36,104 nt of DNA from Polyangiaceae bacterium (lineage in GTDB: Bacteria > Myxococcota_A > Polyangia > Polyangiales > Polyangiaceae), in the NCBI GenBank assembly GCA_020633205.1, contig JACKEB010000030.1:1-36104 (forward strand). The letters run 5' to 3'. How positions within the stretch are numbered: position 1 is the stretch's first letter; the number at the start of each line of letters is the position of its first letter. Under the pieces are notes generated by a model. It was not told where the DNA came from. It saw only the letters and a list, made by a program, of their open reading frames with translations, and did not search any database. Below are positions 23,907 through 31,601 of this stretch, piece by piece. The position numbers and the translations under genes were made by a program.

Positions 23907-25257
23907 AGTCGTCCTTCGCCTCGCCAGTCTGATCGATGGCTTGCGCTTTGATCTCGGTCTGGGTGACTTGCACCCAGAGCGCCTCGTTGAACGCGCCCGA
24001 CGCGACGCGCTGGCTGCAGTACTCGCGATCCACGTGCTCGTCCACGTTGCCGATGGCGCCGCCACCGCCGCCCGTCGTGACGTAAGTGAGGTTGCGTGAG
24101 GTAAGCGGAACGGTGAAGCGCTCGTAACCATGCATGTGGCCTTGCAGTACGAGTTGGACGTTGTACTGCTCGAACAACGGTTCCAGGAGGTAACGCTCCG
24201 TCTCGAGCGACCCCGTGTCCCCGCACGTGATCAACGGGCGATGCATGTAGACGACGCTGAAGCGGTAGCCCGCCATCTCGCTCTTCTCCTTCAGCTTGGC
24301 CGCGAACCAGTCGTACTGAGCGGGGTCCGCGCCGTCTTGCAGCGGGATCTCCGTATCCAAACTGAAGAAGCTCACGCCACCGGTGTCGAAGACGTAGTAC
24401 GCGCTCGTGCCTTCGAAGCCTGAGTCGCCAAAGAAGCGCGTGTAGTAGGCGTCGTACTCGTCAGGCTTCTCGCTCTCGTGGTTACCAATCGCCGGGAAGA
24501 AGCCCCCCTGAGACAACATGGGTTGCATCGAGGGAAACCAAGACGCCCACGTCTCGAGCCCCGACGCGTAGTACTGCAGGTCTCCAGCGTGTACGGAGAA
24601 GTCGTAGCCCTTACGCGCGACCTGTTCCAGGATGAGCTCGGTGTTGTCCGTCAACCCGGGGTTGGTGTCGGCGATGGCCATGAAGTTGAAGTCTTCGCCG
24701 CTGGCCCTTGCCGTGCAGAAACGCCCGTTGCGAGAGGTGTCCGCCGTAAGCGAGTAGGTGTAGCAGCCCGGAGCCAAGCCGCTCAGCTTCGCCTCGTGCA
24801 TGTAGTAGGTACCGGGCAAATCGTCGGGTATTTCCGCAGGGATGATGCTGGTGTAACGGTTCTGGATATCGAACGAGGACACGTCCGATTGGAAGGCCTG
24901 CTCAGCGCCGCCTGCTTCTGGCTTGAGCTTGAGTTCGGCGCTCGCCCCCTGGTCACAGCTCTCCCAGCGGATCACGGCGGAGTCTCCCGAGATGCGGGTA
25001 GACCACGGGCCCTTGCTCACCGCCGCAGTGCAGGTGTCCGAGCTACCCCCGGTCCCACCGGTCGTCGCTCCAGAGCTTCCGCCGGCACCCGCAGCTCCGC
25101 TGCCCGCAGTGCCCGCGCTGCCACCCGACCCTCCGGAGCTGCCTCCGCTCTCCGCATCGTCACCGCACGCCACCGCCAACCCGGTGACCCCAAGACACAA
25201 GCCACCCAAAGCGACCCAGCGAGCCACCAGGACGCCCGCGCCAGAAAGCCGTTCCAT
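23887..25257 (-). CDS. Lipoprotein purple-acid-phosphatase-like metallophosphoesterase
   Basis: A 456-residue protein. Signal peptide with lipobox LAVAC (Cys31) and a Gly/Ser/Ala linker of about 40 residues. An Fn3-like N-domain (about 75-180: VSKGPWSTRISGDSAVIRWESC) is followed by the metallophosphatase domain. Motifs: AIADTN, HAGDLQYY, AIGNHE, YMHRPL and LVLQGHMHGYERF. This Fn3 plus phosphatase order is that of purple acid phosphatases. It should act on phosphate esters outside the cytoplasm. It overlaps the PARP-finger gene by 20 bases at their 3' ends. A minus-strand TAGAGT (25271-25266) 8 bases before ATG, with GAGACA 17 bases further, suggests a leaderless promoter. Confidence 0.88.
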   Translation of the reverse strand: MERLSGAGVLVARWVALGGLCLGVTGLAVACGDDAESGGSSGGSGGSAGTAGSGAAGAGGSSGATTGGTGGSSDTCTAAVSKGPWSTRISGDSAVIRWESCDQGASAELKLKPEAGGAEQAFQSDVSSFDIQNRYTSIIPAEIPDDLPGTYYMHEAKLSGLAPGCYTYSLTADTSRNGRFCTARASGEDFNFMAIADTNPGLTDNTELILEQVARKGYDFSVHAGDLQYYASGLETWASWFPSMQPMLSQGGFFPAIGNHESEKPDEYDAYYTRFFGDSGFEGTSAYYVFDTGGVSFFSLDTEIPLQDGADPAQYDWFAAKLKEKSEMAGYRFSVVYMHRPLITCGDTGSLETERYLLEPLFEQYNVQLVLQGHMHGYERFTVPLTSRNLTYVTTGGGGGAIGNVDEHVDREYCSQRVASGAFNEALWVQVTQTEIKAQAIDQTGEAKDDFTIPLQ

Positions 25258-25929
25258 ACCGCGGGACTCTACCTAACGACCGTTGGGCTGTCTCCCGGTA
25301 TCGACCCCACGACTGGAAGCGGCGCTCAGCTTGGTGGACTCGGCTCGGCGAGCCTCGGGCGCTCGGTGAACTTCTGCGCAAGCGACGGAGATAGAGCCGG
25401 TGATCAACGGCAATTTTTTTTTGGGGGGGGAGGAGCGGCCGGACGACCGCCGGGACCGACATCATCACGACAAGTGCCCGAGAAGCTTCGGCTCGGAACA
25501 GGCGCAGCGGTCCGATCACGCGCGTACTGATGGCAGCTGAAACCGTGAGTGATGCAGAAGGAGGATGTTCGCCTACACCACAAAAGAGGCACCTCGAGCT
25601 TACCGCACGGATACGCGCGAGCCCGAAACAAAAAGGCAATCACCGAGTGATTTCTTGGTGGAAATTTAGTCCTACTCCCGCCACAATGCTCTGCGTCACA
25701 GCAACGAGCGCCACCCCTCCCTGTGACAAGCTCTGCAACCAACGCCCACCCAGCGTTTCCGCAGGGTTACAAATCTAGAGCTTCGCCCCGCCTCGGGGGC
25801 ACGCTCATCCAGCGCCAACCCGTGCCCGGGTTCGGCTCCGGCACCCACGGCTAGGCACGCGCCTGCCTTCTCGCGCCGCGGCGCTGCCCGGAGCCCACCC
25901 AGACCGCAACCGGACCAGGAGACCAGCCC
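25258..25929. other. Divergent intergenic region with T9G8 tract
   Basis: 672 bases between the divergent phosphatase and AraC genes. It contains adjacent homopolymers T9 (25414-25422) and G8 (25423-25430), the longest mononucleotide runs I see in the window. It also has a 15-base inverted repeat AATCAC-cga-GTGATT (25638-25652). The part from about 25600 to 25700 is AT-richer and probably carries promoter signals. Overlapping short ORFs are not family-like. Confidence 0.45.
25266..25294 (-). promoter_or_regulatory. Candidate leaderless promoter of the purple-acid-phosphatase-like gene
   Basis: On the minus strand GAGACA (25294-25289), 17-base spacer, TAGAGT (25271-25266), then 8 bases to ATG 25257. 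No Shine-Dalgarno sequence. Confidence 0.45.
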
Positions 25930-27018
25930 ATGACCACATCCTCCGCTATCGCCAGCTGGGGCCTCGCCATCGCAGCTGCCTTGGACGCTCGCGGATTCGA
26001 CAGCCGATCGCTCATGCAGCGCGCCGGCATCGAAACCAGCCAGTTGGAGTCCAGCGACCGCGTCCCGCTCGCAACCACGACCAAACTGTGGCGCATCGCC
26101 GTCGGCGCCACCGCGGACCCGTGCTTCGGCCTCGCAGTGGCAGAGTACGTGAAGCCCAACACCTTCAACGCTCTCGGCTTCTCCCTCGCAGCGTCCTCCA
26201 CCCTGCGCGACGCCTTCCAACGCATCGTGCGCTACTTCGGGATGGTCACCGACGCCGCGGAGCTTTCCTTCACTCCTCAGGGTAGCTTCTACGAGCTCCA
26301 CATCCGAATGGGTGAGCAGCGGATGGCGCCGGAAGCGGTCGACGCGTTGCTCGCAGTGGGGGCGCTGCTGGCCAAGAGCTTGGCAGGGCCGAACGCCAAG
26401 CCGCTGAGCGTGGAAGTCGAACGCGCCGCGCCTCAGGCCTGGGAGCGCTTCGCGGACTTCTTCGGTTGCCCCGTACACTTCTCCGCCCAGCGCAACTGCC
26501 TGCGCTTCGATCGCGCGCTGTGTGAAGCGCAGCTTCCGCCGGGCAACGGGGAGCTGACCCGGTCGGGCGATCACGTCGCCGAACACTACCTGGAGCGATT
26601 TGGTCCCGACAGCTTGGCCCGCAGAGTCCGCGCAGTGTTGGTGGAGTTGCTGCCAGCAGGAGACCCCGGTCCGGCGCGGGTCGCCAAGCGTCTTGGCACC
26701 AGCTTGCGCAGCTTGCAGCGCCACCTGGCTGCAGAAGGGACCAGCTACACCGCTCTCCTCGAGCGCGTGCGACAGGAGCTGGCCGAGAGCTACCTCGAGG
26801 AAACCGACACCCCGCTTGGCTCCGTCGCGTTCCTGCTCGGCTTCTCGTCGGCGTCGGCATTCAGTCGGGCCTTTCGTCGCTGGAACGAGTGTTCGCCGAG
26901 CGAGTACCGGGCGTATCAGACGCGACGTGAGTCCACGCCACCGCCGCTCGAAAACGGCGAGCCAGCGGGAAACAGTGACGTGATGGCCACGGAGGATCGC
27001 GTAGCATCCGGTATGTAA
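25930..27018 (+). CDS. AraC-family transcriptional regulator (OruR/ArgR-like)
   Basis: A 362-residue protein. The N-terminal arabinose-binding-like domain of the OruR/'Arabinose_bd' type (about 20-200: VPLATTTKLWRIAVGATADPCFGLAVAEY) is followed by the AraC double helix-turn-helix (about 230-330). The latter includes VAKRLGTSLRSLQRHLAAEGTSY and the conserved second motif VAFLLGFSSASAFSRAFRRW. The last 30 residues are a disordered tail. ATG 25930 has AGGAG about 9 bases upstream. Such regulators often control adjacent catabolic or lipid genes; no obvious partner lies alongside. A strong hairpin follows at 27101. Confidence 0.9.
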   Translation: MTTSSAIASWGLAIAAALDARGFDSRSLMQRAGIETSQLESSDRVPLATTTKLWRIAVGATADPCFGLAVAEYVKPNTFNALGFSLAASSTLRDAFQRIVRYFGMVTDAAELSFTPQGSFYELHIRMGEQRMAPEAVDALLAVGALLAKSLAGPNAKPLSVEVERAAPQAWERFADFFGCPVHFSAQRNCLRFDRALCEAQLPPGNGELTRSGDHVAEHYLERFGPDSLARRVRAVLVELLPAGDPGPARVAKRLGTSLRSLQRHLAAEGTSYTALLERVRQELAESYLEETDTPLGSVAFLLGFSSASAFSRAFRRWNECSPSEYRAYQTRRESTPPPLENGEPAGNSDVMATEDRVASGM

Positions 27019-27100
27019 CGGCGCCCCAGCCGCGCGTTCTACGCCCCAGCTCAACAAGCGGCGGGCATTCGAAGGCGTGCTCCTCTTGAGGGGCTTTGAG

Positions 27101-27125
27101 CGGCCGAGGCAGTCAGCCTCGGCCG
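27101..27125 (+). terminator. Hairpin terminator of the AraC gene
   Basis: Perfect 10-bp stem CGGCCGAGGC / GCCTCGGCCG with loop AGTCA, 82 bases after the stop, followed by TTCCGCTTT. The stem is very stable; the U-tract is interrupted. Confidence 0.65.
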
Positions 27126-27166
27126 TTCCGCTTTGGATAAGCAGGAACACCGCTCGCGCACCTGCT

Positions 27167-27250
27167 GCGCCTCGAGCCCGCGCAACCGCGCCTCGAGCCT
27201 GCGCAACCGCAACCCGGACATGCACAGCGACACGCCGTACATGCACAGCG
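27167..27250. repeat. 21-bp period direct repeats (2 + 2 units)
   Basis: Units 27167-27187 and 27188-27208 differ by one base (GCGCCTCGAGCC[C/T]GCGCAACC). Units 27209-27229 and 27230-27250 share ACATGCACAGCG at their ends. 21 bp is two helical turns, so repeated protein sites would face the same side of the DNA. Confidence 0.7.
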
Positions 27251-27322
27251 CCCGCTCCGGAATGTGGCGCTCTCTGGACGGCGATCGACTGACCGCCACA
27301 ACTGCTCGAAAGCGCTGTAGCA

Positions 27323-27340
27323 TCATGAGCTATCTCATGA
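27323..27340 (+). promoter_or_regulatory. TetR-type palindrome over the start codons
   Basis: TCATGAG-CTAT-CTCATGA, perfect 7-bp arms with a 4-base spacer. It covers both candidate ATG codons (27325, 27337) of the TetR gene and follows a TAGCAT hexamer (27318-27323). An autoregulatory operator at the transcription start is plausible. Confidence 0.55.
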
Positions 27341-28215
27341 CGTCGAAGGTCACGGCCGAGCGCAGGACGAAGCGCGGAGCTACGCGAGGCGCTGCACGCG
27401 TGGCGAAAGCAGAGCCCAAGTCGACAGCGACTCGCAAGGCGCCGACGCGTACGGCGAAGGCGTCTGCGCGCAGTGCGACGAAGACTCAAGCGCGGAAACA
27501 GGCGAAGGTCAGCGCCGATCAGAGCAAGCCTACGCGCCGCCGCGTCGTAAAAACGCAAGAGAAGGCGGGCCGTGCTTACGGAGGCTTGAGCGCTGCAGAG
27601 CGCCGACGCGAGCGCGCAGCGCGACTGTTGGAGAGCGGATTCGAACTGTTCGGCACAGAGGGCTACGCAAACGTATCCATCGAGCGCGTGTGTAGCCACG
27701 CAGGCGTTACCGCGCGGCACTTCTACGAGGCGTACGCAACGCGTGAGGACCTGTTGATCGCCGTGCTGAATCACGTCACGACCCAGGTACGCGGGCGCGT
27801 TCTCGACGCCCTTGCCATCGAGGTCGACGACGCCCGGCTCCGACCGGTCAATGGCCTGAGCGCATTCTTGGAAGGCTACCTCGGGGATCCGCGGGCCGCG
27901 CGCATCGTTTGTCTGGAGACCGTCGGTGTGAGCGCGCGCGTGGAGCGCAAGCGCCGAGCGACAATCAACGAGTTCGCCCGCGTGATCGAAATGGAGGCGC
28001 AGAACCAGGCGCGGATCTATCGGGCAGCGCAGCGGGACTTCAGCCTCACCGGCGTCGCGCTGGCGGGCGCCACGAACGAGCTGATCGTGCACAGCTTGCT
28101 GAGTCCGACACCCCCGTCCCTGCCGCGCATCCGCCGCGAGCTGCTGCTGCTCTACCTCGGCCTGATCGCTGGCGACGAGATCGCTCGTCGGGATGTCGCT
28201 CAGCTGGGGCTTTGA
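27325..28215 (+). CDS. TetR-family regulator with histone-H1-like basic N-terminal tail
   Basis: A 296-residue protein when started at ATG 27325 (ATG 27337 is equally possible, and a TTG at 27133 would add 64 residues). The first 75-80 residues are almost only Lys, Arg, Ala, Thr and Ser (for example KAPTRTAKASARSATKTQ), like histone H1 or AlgP tails. The TetR helix-turn-helix follows (about 88-135: ERAARLLESGFELFGTEGYANVSIERVCSHAGVTARHFYEAY), then an all-helical ligand domain of about 150 residues. The tail probably adds non-specific DNA affinity (inference). The ligand is unknown. No strong ribosome site; short or absent leader likely. Confidence 0.85.
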   Translation: MSYLMTSKVTAERRTKRGATRGAARVAKAEPKSTATRKAPTRTAKASARSATKTQARKQAKVSADQSKPTRRRVVKTQEKAGRAYGGLSAAERRRERAARLLESGFELFGTEGYANVSIERVCSHAGVTARHFYEAYATREDLLIAVLNHVTTQVRGRVLDALAIEVDDARLRPVNGLSAFLEGYLGDPRAARIVCLETVGVSARVERKRRATINEFARVIEMEAQNQARIYRAAQRDFSLTGVALAGATNELIVHSLLSPTPPSLPRIRRELLLLYLGLIAGDEIARRDVAQLGL

Positions 28216-28685
28216 GACGTTAGCCAAACGCCACGGCCGAAGCGCGCGCGTGCGCGCGCAGCCCGTCGCACCGTGAGGCGGTCGGCCCAGCATTCCAACA
28301 AGCTAGCTTGTCAGAATACATCGAACAAGAACCCTTGTCTGAAGGGTGTCTGTCAACGGTCGGTCAACGTTACCCAAGCTTGAGTGTCGTTGAGCCAAGC
28401 GACGAAGATGTTTGATCTTCACCACCAAGCGCCTCGCTTGCTTTAAACCTCAATCACTCGAAACCGTCGGCATCTGAGTGGATCAGGGCGGTTCGGCCCG
28501 AGAGCGCGCGCGTCCGCCAACACTGAAGTGAAGTCGAACGAGAATTCGCGCCGGGGAGGCGCGAACAAGCAGGGGGCGCAGGCATTGCCTCAAGGAAAAT
28601 CGGGGCTCACGCGAACTCTCGTTAGCCTGAGTGGCTTGGGCGATGCAGCTCGAACGCTCCTCTCCCCCAAAAACCCTCGCGCTAC
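28216..28685. other. Hairpin-rich region between convergent genes
   Basis: 470 bases between the 3' ends of the TetR and PLP-enzyme genes, so no promoter would be expected, yet it is dense in inverted repeats. These are the alternating GCGCGCGCGTGCGCGCGC (28242-28259); ACAAG-CTAG-CTTGT (28298-28311); ACAAG-AACC-CTTGT (28325-28338); ACCCTT-GTCTG-AAGGGT (28331-28347); GAAGAT-gtttg-ATCTTC (28404-28420); and CAAGCG-cct-CGCTTG (28426-28440) followed by CTTTAAACC. The 28290-28460 part is lower in GC than its neighbours. It may hold transcript ends or an uncharacterised small RNA. Confidence 0.5.
28426..28444. terminator. Possible terminator hairpin in the convergent region
   Basis: CAAGCG-CCT-CGCTTG then CTTT on the plus strand. 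Stem is short (6 bp) and the T-run weak. It is the last of a series of hairpins after the TetR gene. Confidence 0.35.
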
Positions 28686-29897
28686 TCAAGTTCCCTGAGG
28701 GTTGGGGTCCAGCGTCTGCCAGAACACGACCCGTTTGCCTGCCAGACGCGGCGCTTGCGCAAGCACACCGGCAAAAGCTTTGCCGGTATAGGTCAGATCC
28801 AAGCTGAAGCCGGCGCGCGCTTCCATCCAAGCACTCGCGGCGCGACCGGCCCGAGTGGGCAACGCGTAGCCGGAGCCAAGTTGGGAGTCGTCGATACGCG
28901 GAGCTCGACCCACGAGGCTCGACTCGAGTGCCGGCGCTAAGGCGGTCAGCTGCTGGAGCGTCGCTTGAAGCTCGGCTTCGAAGTGGGCCTGGGTGTACGG
29001 CGCGCGATTCGATGCGCGCATCACCACCAGCTCTGTGGGGAGCTCCGCGGCGCGCAGCCCGAGCTCGAGACCCACGGCGGTCCCAAGGGTCCCCCCAGCA
29101 ACGAAGACGTAGTCAGGAGGCGCGAGCCCGGCGACCTCAAACTGAGCTTGAAGCTCGAGCGCTGCAGCGACGCAGCCCAGGTCACCCACTGGACTACTTC
29201 CTCCCCACGGAAATAACGCAGCGTCGGAGCGCTTACCGAGCCAGCGCCGCGCCTTGACCTCCGCCTCGCGCTGAGAGCCCGCCTTGACCAGCGTCGCCCC
29301 AGCGGCCTTGCAGAGCTCCAGGTTTCTACGGCCGTGATCATCGAGGGGAGCTGGTAGCAGGTAGGCCCGGCAGCCAAGCCCCAAGCGCTTGGCGTGCACC
29401 GCGGTGGCGGCGACGTGGTTCGAGCCTTGAGCGCCGAACGTGCACACCTCCTCGATCCCTTCGGCGAGTGCCTTCCCGAAGAGCGGCTCGAGCTTGCGCG
29501 GCTTGCTGCCGCCGTAGCCTTGCGCGCTCTTTGCGTCTTGCTTCAGCCACAGGCCCGCGAACCCTAGCTCATCCGCTACCAGTGGAAGCAGCGGTGTCGG
29601 CTCCTCGAGCACGTTTCTCCACGGCAACGCCTCGAGTTCCGGCCAGCGCGCACTCAGTAAAGCCTTGCCCCAGGGTACCGTAGGCAAAGCTCTAGACTCG
29701 AGCGGGGTTGACTCTACCTCGGGCAGCGTCATCTCCCTCGGCGCTGACGTCGAAGCGCTCTCGCGTGAGGGGGCAAGCCGAGGAGAAGGCGTGGAGCGAG
29801 CCTTGGGTGTCTCGCCGCAGCCGACCAGCGCGGTCACGCCCAGCAGCAGGTCTCGGCGTCGCAAGCAGGCGCTGGTGGAAACGTCCCGCCGCCCCAC
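28686..29897 (-). CDS. Exported lipoprotein PLP enzyme of the ACC deaminase / D-cysteine desulfhydrase family
   Basis: A 403-residue protein. The N-terminus has a twin-arginine pattern (LRRRDLLLG) running into a lipobox ALVGC (Cys27), then a Pro/Ser/Thr-rich linker to about residue 75. The fold-type II PLP domain follows: Schiff-base Lys in GYGGSKPRKLE, the AQGSNHVAATAVHAKRLGL substrate loop, PWGGSSPVGDLGCVAAALEL and the phosphate loop AGGTLGTAVG. All cofactor contacts seem present. Tat export would carry the folded PLP-loaded enzyme to the periplasmic side. It may degrade D-amino acids such as D-cysteine or related beta-substituted amino acids. Start GTG 29897 has AAGGGG 5 bases upstream; GTG 29933 is an alternative. 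Confidence 0.85.
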   Translation of the reverse strand: MGRRDVSTSACLRRRDLLLGVTALVGCGETPKARSTPSPRLAPSRESASTSAPREMTLPEVESTPLESRALPTVPWGKALLSARWPELEALPWRNVLEEPTPLLPLVADELGFAGLWLKQDAKSAQGYGGSKPRKLEPLFGKALAEGIEEVCTFGAQGSNHVAATAVHAKRLGLGCRAYLLPAPLDDHGRRNLELCKAAGATLVKAGSQREAEVKARRWLGKRSDAALFPWGGSSPVGDLGCVAAALELQAQFEVAGLAPPDYVFVAGGTLGTAVGLELGLRAAELPTELVVMRASNRAPYTQAHFEAELQATLQQLTALAPALESSLVGRAPRIDDSQLGSGYALPTRAGRAASAWMEARAGFSLDLTYTGKAFAGVLAQAPRLAGKRVVFWQTLDPNPQGT

Positions 29898-30009
29898 ATC
29901 AGCCCCTTCGAGTTCGGTCGATCTCTTCAACACCCCGCTAACGCGACCAGACGCGGGGTCCTTCCGGCGTCCCTTGCGATCAGCTTCAAGGCGTGAGACC
30001 TAAGACTAC

Positions 30010-30369
30010 ATGGGGACTCAACCTCCGCTCAGTGTTGCGACCAGGAACTACGGTCTCGAGCTTGTGAAGCTCTTCTTGCAAGTGGTGTGGGCGGACCACG
30101 AAGTCACTGAAACCGAGACGGCGCGCCTCAAGCAGTACGCGCAGAATCTCGGGCTGCACCCAGAGCACATCGCCGAGCTCGACACGTATTTGCGCGGGGA
30201 GGCGCCATTGCCGCCGCCGAACCTGGCACTCCTGAAGGATCACCGGGTCGAAGTGTTGAAATCCGTACGGCGCCTGCTGCAGGAACTGAACATCGGTGAA
30301 GACGAAACCGAAATCCTGGGCGAACTGAGCGCCATGCTAGGCGCCTCGAGCTTCCCCCCGGCTCGCTGA
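30010..30369 (+). CDS. TerB-like small helical protein
   Basis: A 119-residue all-helical protein. Helices and the acidic pattern WADHEVTETETARLKQYAQNLGL (about 27-49) resemble the TerB/TerB-C fold found in tellurite-resistance and DnaJ-associated proteins, where conserved acidic residues bind metal. The second half (KDHRVEVLKSVRRLLQELNIGEDETEILGELSAML) repeats the pattern weakly. No ter genes are nearby, so its role is undetermined. ATG 30010 is the only good start. It lies divergent from the PLP enzyme gene, with 112 bases between the starts. Confidence 0.7.
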   Translation: MGTQPPLSVATRNYGLELVKLFLQVVWADHEVTETETARLKQYAQNLGLHPEHIAELDTYLRGEAPLPPPNLALLKDHRVEVLKSVRRLLQELNIGEDETEILGELSAMLGASSFPPAR

Positions 30370-30481
30370 ACCAGCCAGTGCTGGCCTGCCACGCAGGGGA
30401 TGGGGACAAAACACTCCATCTTTCAAACATCTGACATCGACGCCAAAGCATCTGGCCTGCTGATGCGTCTGAAGCGGACCC

Positions 30482-31252
30482 ATGGTCGTTCGCTCTCGAA
30501 AAGCGGGCACACCCGCAGCCTACGAGTACGCGAGAGACAGCCTCGAGCTGGGCTTCGCGAGCGACTTAGGCCAGCCGACCGAGCGCTTTCAGCCAAACGC
30601 CTTCGAGCTGGGCGCCGCTTGGGGCCTACTCGGCGCGGTTGCTGGAGCAACGCCATTCGGCACCGCCTACCTGGTGCAGAACGCGAGCCAGTTGGGTGCT
30701 GCGGCACGCACCACCGCTGAGCTGACGCTACTCATGCTCTTCATCGGTGCCGCGGCGGGGGTGGTAGTCGCCGCCAGCCGCAAGCTGGAACAGCGCTGGG
30801 ACGATCGGGCCGCACGGGCTTGGCGGGTGCTGCGGCGAGCTCTGCTCGCAGGTCTGCTGCTCAGCTTGCTCGGCGGATTGGCTGGGGCAACCGTGGCCTA
30901 CCGCTTTGCTGCTCTCCCGCTGCCCATGAACGGCACACCCGGCTTGGTCGCCGGGGTGCTCGCGGTGTGGGTGGTGAGCAGCTGCTTCTGTATCCGCACG
31001 GCACAAGAGGTAGGCAGCACCACCCCGCGTCGAACGGGGCTCCGAGCCGCCGCTCTACCTAGCCCGGCCTTGGTGTTGCTCGGGCTCCTGTGTGCTCAGC
31101 TGACGCAACCGACGCTCCACGACGTGCGTCACGGGGCCGGCCCAATTTGGGCGGGATTTGGTGTGGGGTTGATCGTAGCGCTGCTTTGCAGCTTGTGGTT
31201 CAGCGTGAGTATCGAGCTTGCGGCCCGGGCTCCCGCCGCAGCCGCCCGCTGA
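30482..31252 (+). CDS. Uncharacterised membrane protein, about six helices
   Basis: A 256-residue protein of no family I recognise. After a soluble start of about 40 residues there are six hydrophobic segments (roughly 42-65, 80-100, 118-143, 150-170, 190-210 and 220-248). Positively charged loops (ASRKLEQRWDDRAARAWRVLRR) indicate a cytoplasmic side between helices 2 and 3. It follows the TerB-like gene after 112 bases on the same strand; a joint transcript is possible. The last 53 bases overlap the convergent DUF962 gene. Codon usage is like its neighbours, supporting a real gene. Confidence 0.7.
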   Translation: MVVRSRKAGTPAAYEYARDSLELGFASDLGQPTERFQPNAFELGAAWGLLGAVAGATPFGTAYLVQNASQLGAAARTTAELTLLMLFIGAAAGVVVAASRKLEQRWDDRAARAWRVLRRALLAGLLLSLLGGLAGATVAYRFAALPLPMNGTPGLVAGVLAVWVVSSCFCIRTAQEVGSTTPRRTGLRAAALPSPALVLLGLLCAQLTQPTLHDVRHGAGPIWAGFGVGLIVALLCSLWFSVSIELAARAPAAAAR

Positions 31253-31520
31253 GCCAGAGCCAAGCCAACCGAAGCTCAGCCCTGAGAGACCAGCTCGGGT
31301 GCTCGGCGTTGCTGCTCCGCTCCCCCAACCAGGCGGCGATGAGCGCGCCCTGAAGCAACGGGTACAGCGCCAGAGGCAGGAAAAACACCAGCCCGAAGCG
31401 GAGCAGCGCCGCCGCCAACAAGATGGAGCTCAAGGTGCCGAGCAGGTGGGCAACCAAGGGCGCGCCATGGCCCTCGTGGCGTACGAGCTGGGTGAAGTAG
31501 TCGTTGAACGAGTCAGTCAT
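31200..31520 (-). CDS. DUF962/Mpo1-like membrane protein with altered active site
   Basis: A 106-residue protein. It follows the DUF962 pattern: H...H near the N-terminus (VRHEGHGAPLVAHLLGT), two hydrophobic segments, then HPSWSLRAELRLAWLWLSGRLRR, which matches the family's PlWSL..D.R....L.GR. Mpo1 of yeast is an iron-dependent dioxygenase of 2-hydroxy fatty acids. The family's GHxxxE stretch reads A-A-W-L-G-E, so an iron-binding His appears missing and activity is doubtful. ATG 31520 is preferred over the upstream in-frame starts because it follows AAGGG and a good promoter. It may function in lipid turnover with the YhhN gene upstream. Confidence 0.7.
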   Translation of the reverse strand: MTDSFNDYFTQLVRHEGHGAPLVAHLLGTLSSILLAAALLRFGLVFFLPLALYPLLQGALIAAWLGERSSNAEHPSWSLRAELRLAWLWLSGRLRREPGPQARYSR

Positions 31521-31545
31521 TTGAGTACGCCCTTTCAATGGACCA

Positions 31546-31574
31546 CTTCTAACCGTTACACCAAAAACTGTCAA
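31546..31574 (-). promoter_or_regulatory. Sigma-70-type promoter of the DUF962 gene
   Basis: On the minus strand TTGACA (31574-31569), a 17-base spacer and TAGAAG (31551-31546), 25 bases before ATG 31520. The -35 is a perfect consensus and the spacer is optimal; it is the best vegetative promoter in the window. Confidence 0.75.
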
Positions 31575-31601
31575 CGTTTGCGCTGCAAGTTTTCCTCGCG
31601 G

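Larger units (their letters stand above)
27019..27324. other. Region between the AraC and TetR genes with phased 21-bp repeats
   Basis: After the AraC terminator come four consecutive 21-bp units (27167-27250). The frame of the TetR gene is open through this region to a TTG at 27133, which would add a seven-residue repeat (xASSxRN, xxPxMHS). I regard this as regulatory or spacer DNA rather than coding, but cannot exclude an N-terminal extension. Confidence 0.5.

Noticed and set aside
28242..28259. GC alternating tract as terminator of the TetR gene
   Set aside because: A strong stem is possible but the loop would have only two bases and no U-run follows; described instead as a structural element.
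25696..28293. 865-codon minus-strand open frame across the AraC and TetR genes
   Set aside because: It is antisense to two genes with clear family domains, has Arg/Gly/Ala-rich low-complexity sequence with no motif, and results from GC-rich third codon positions.
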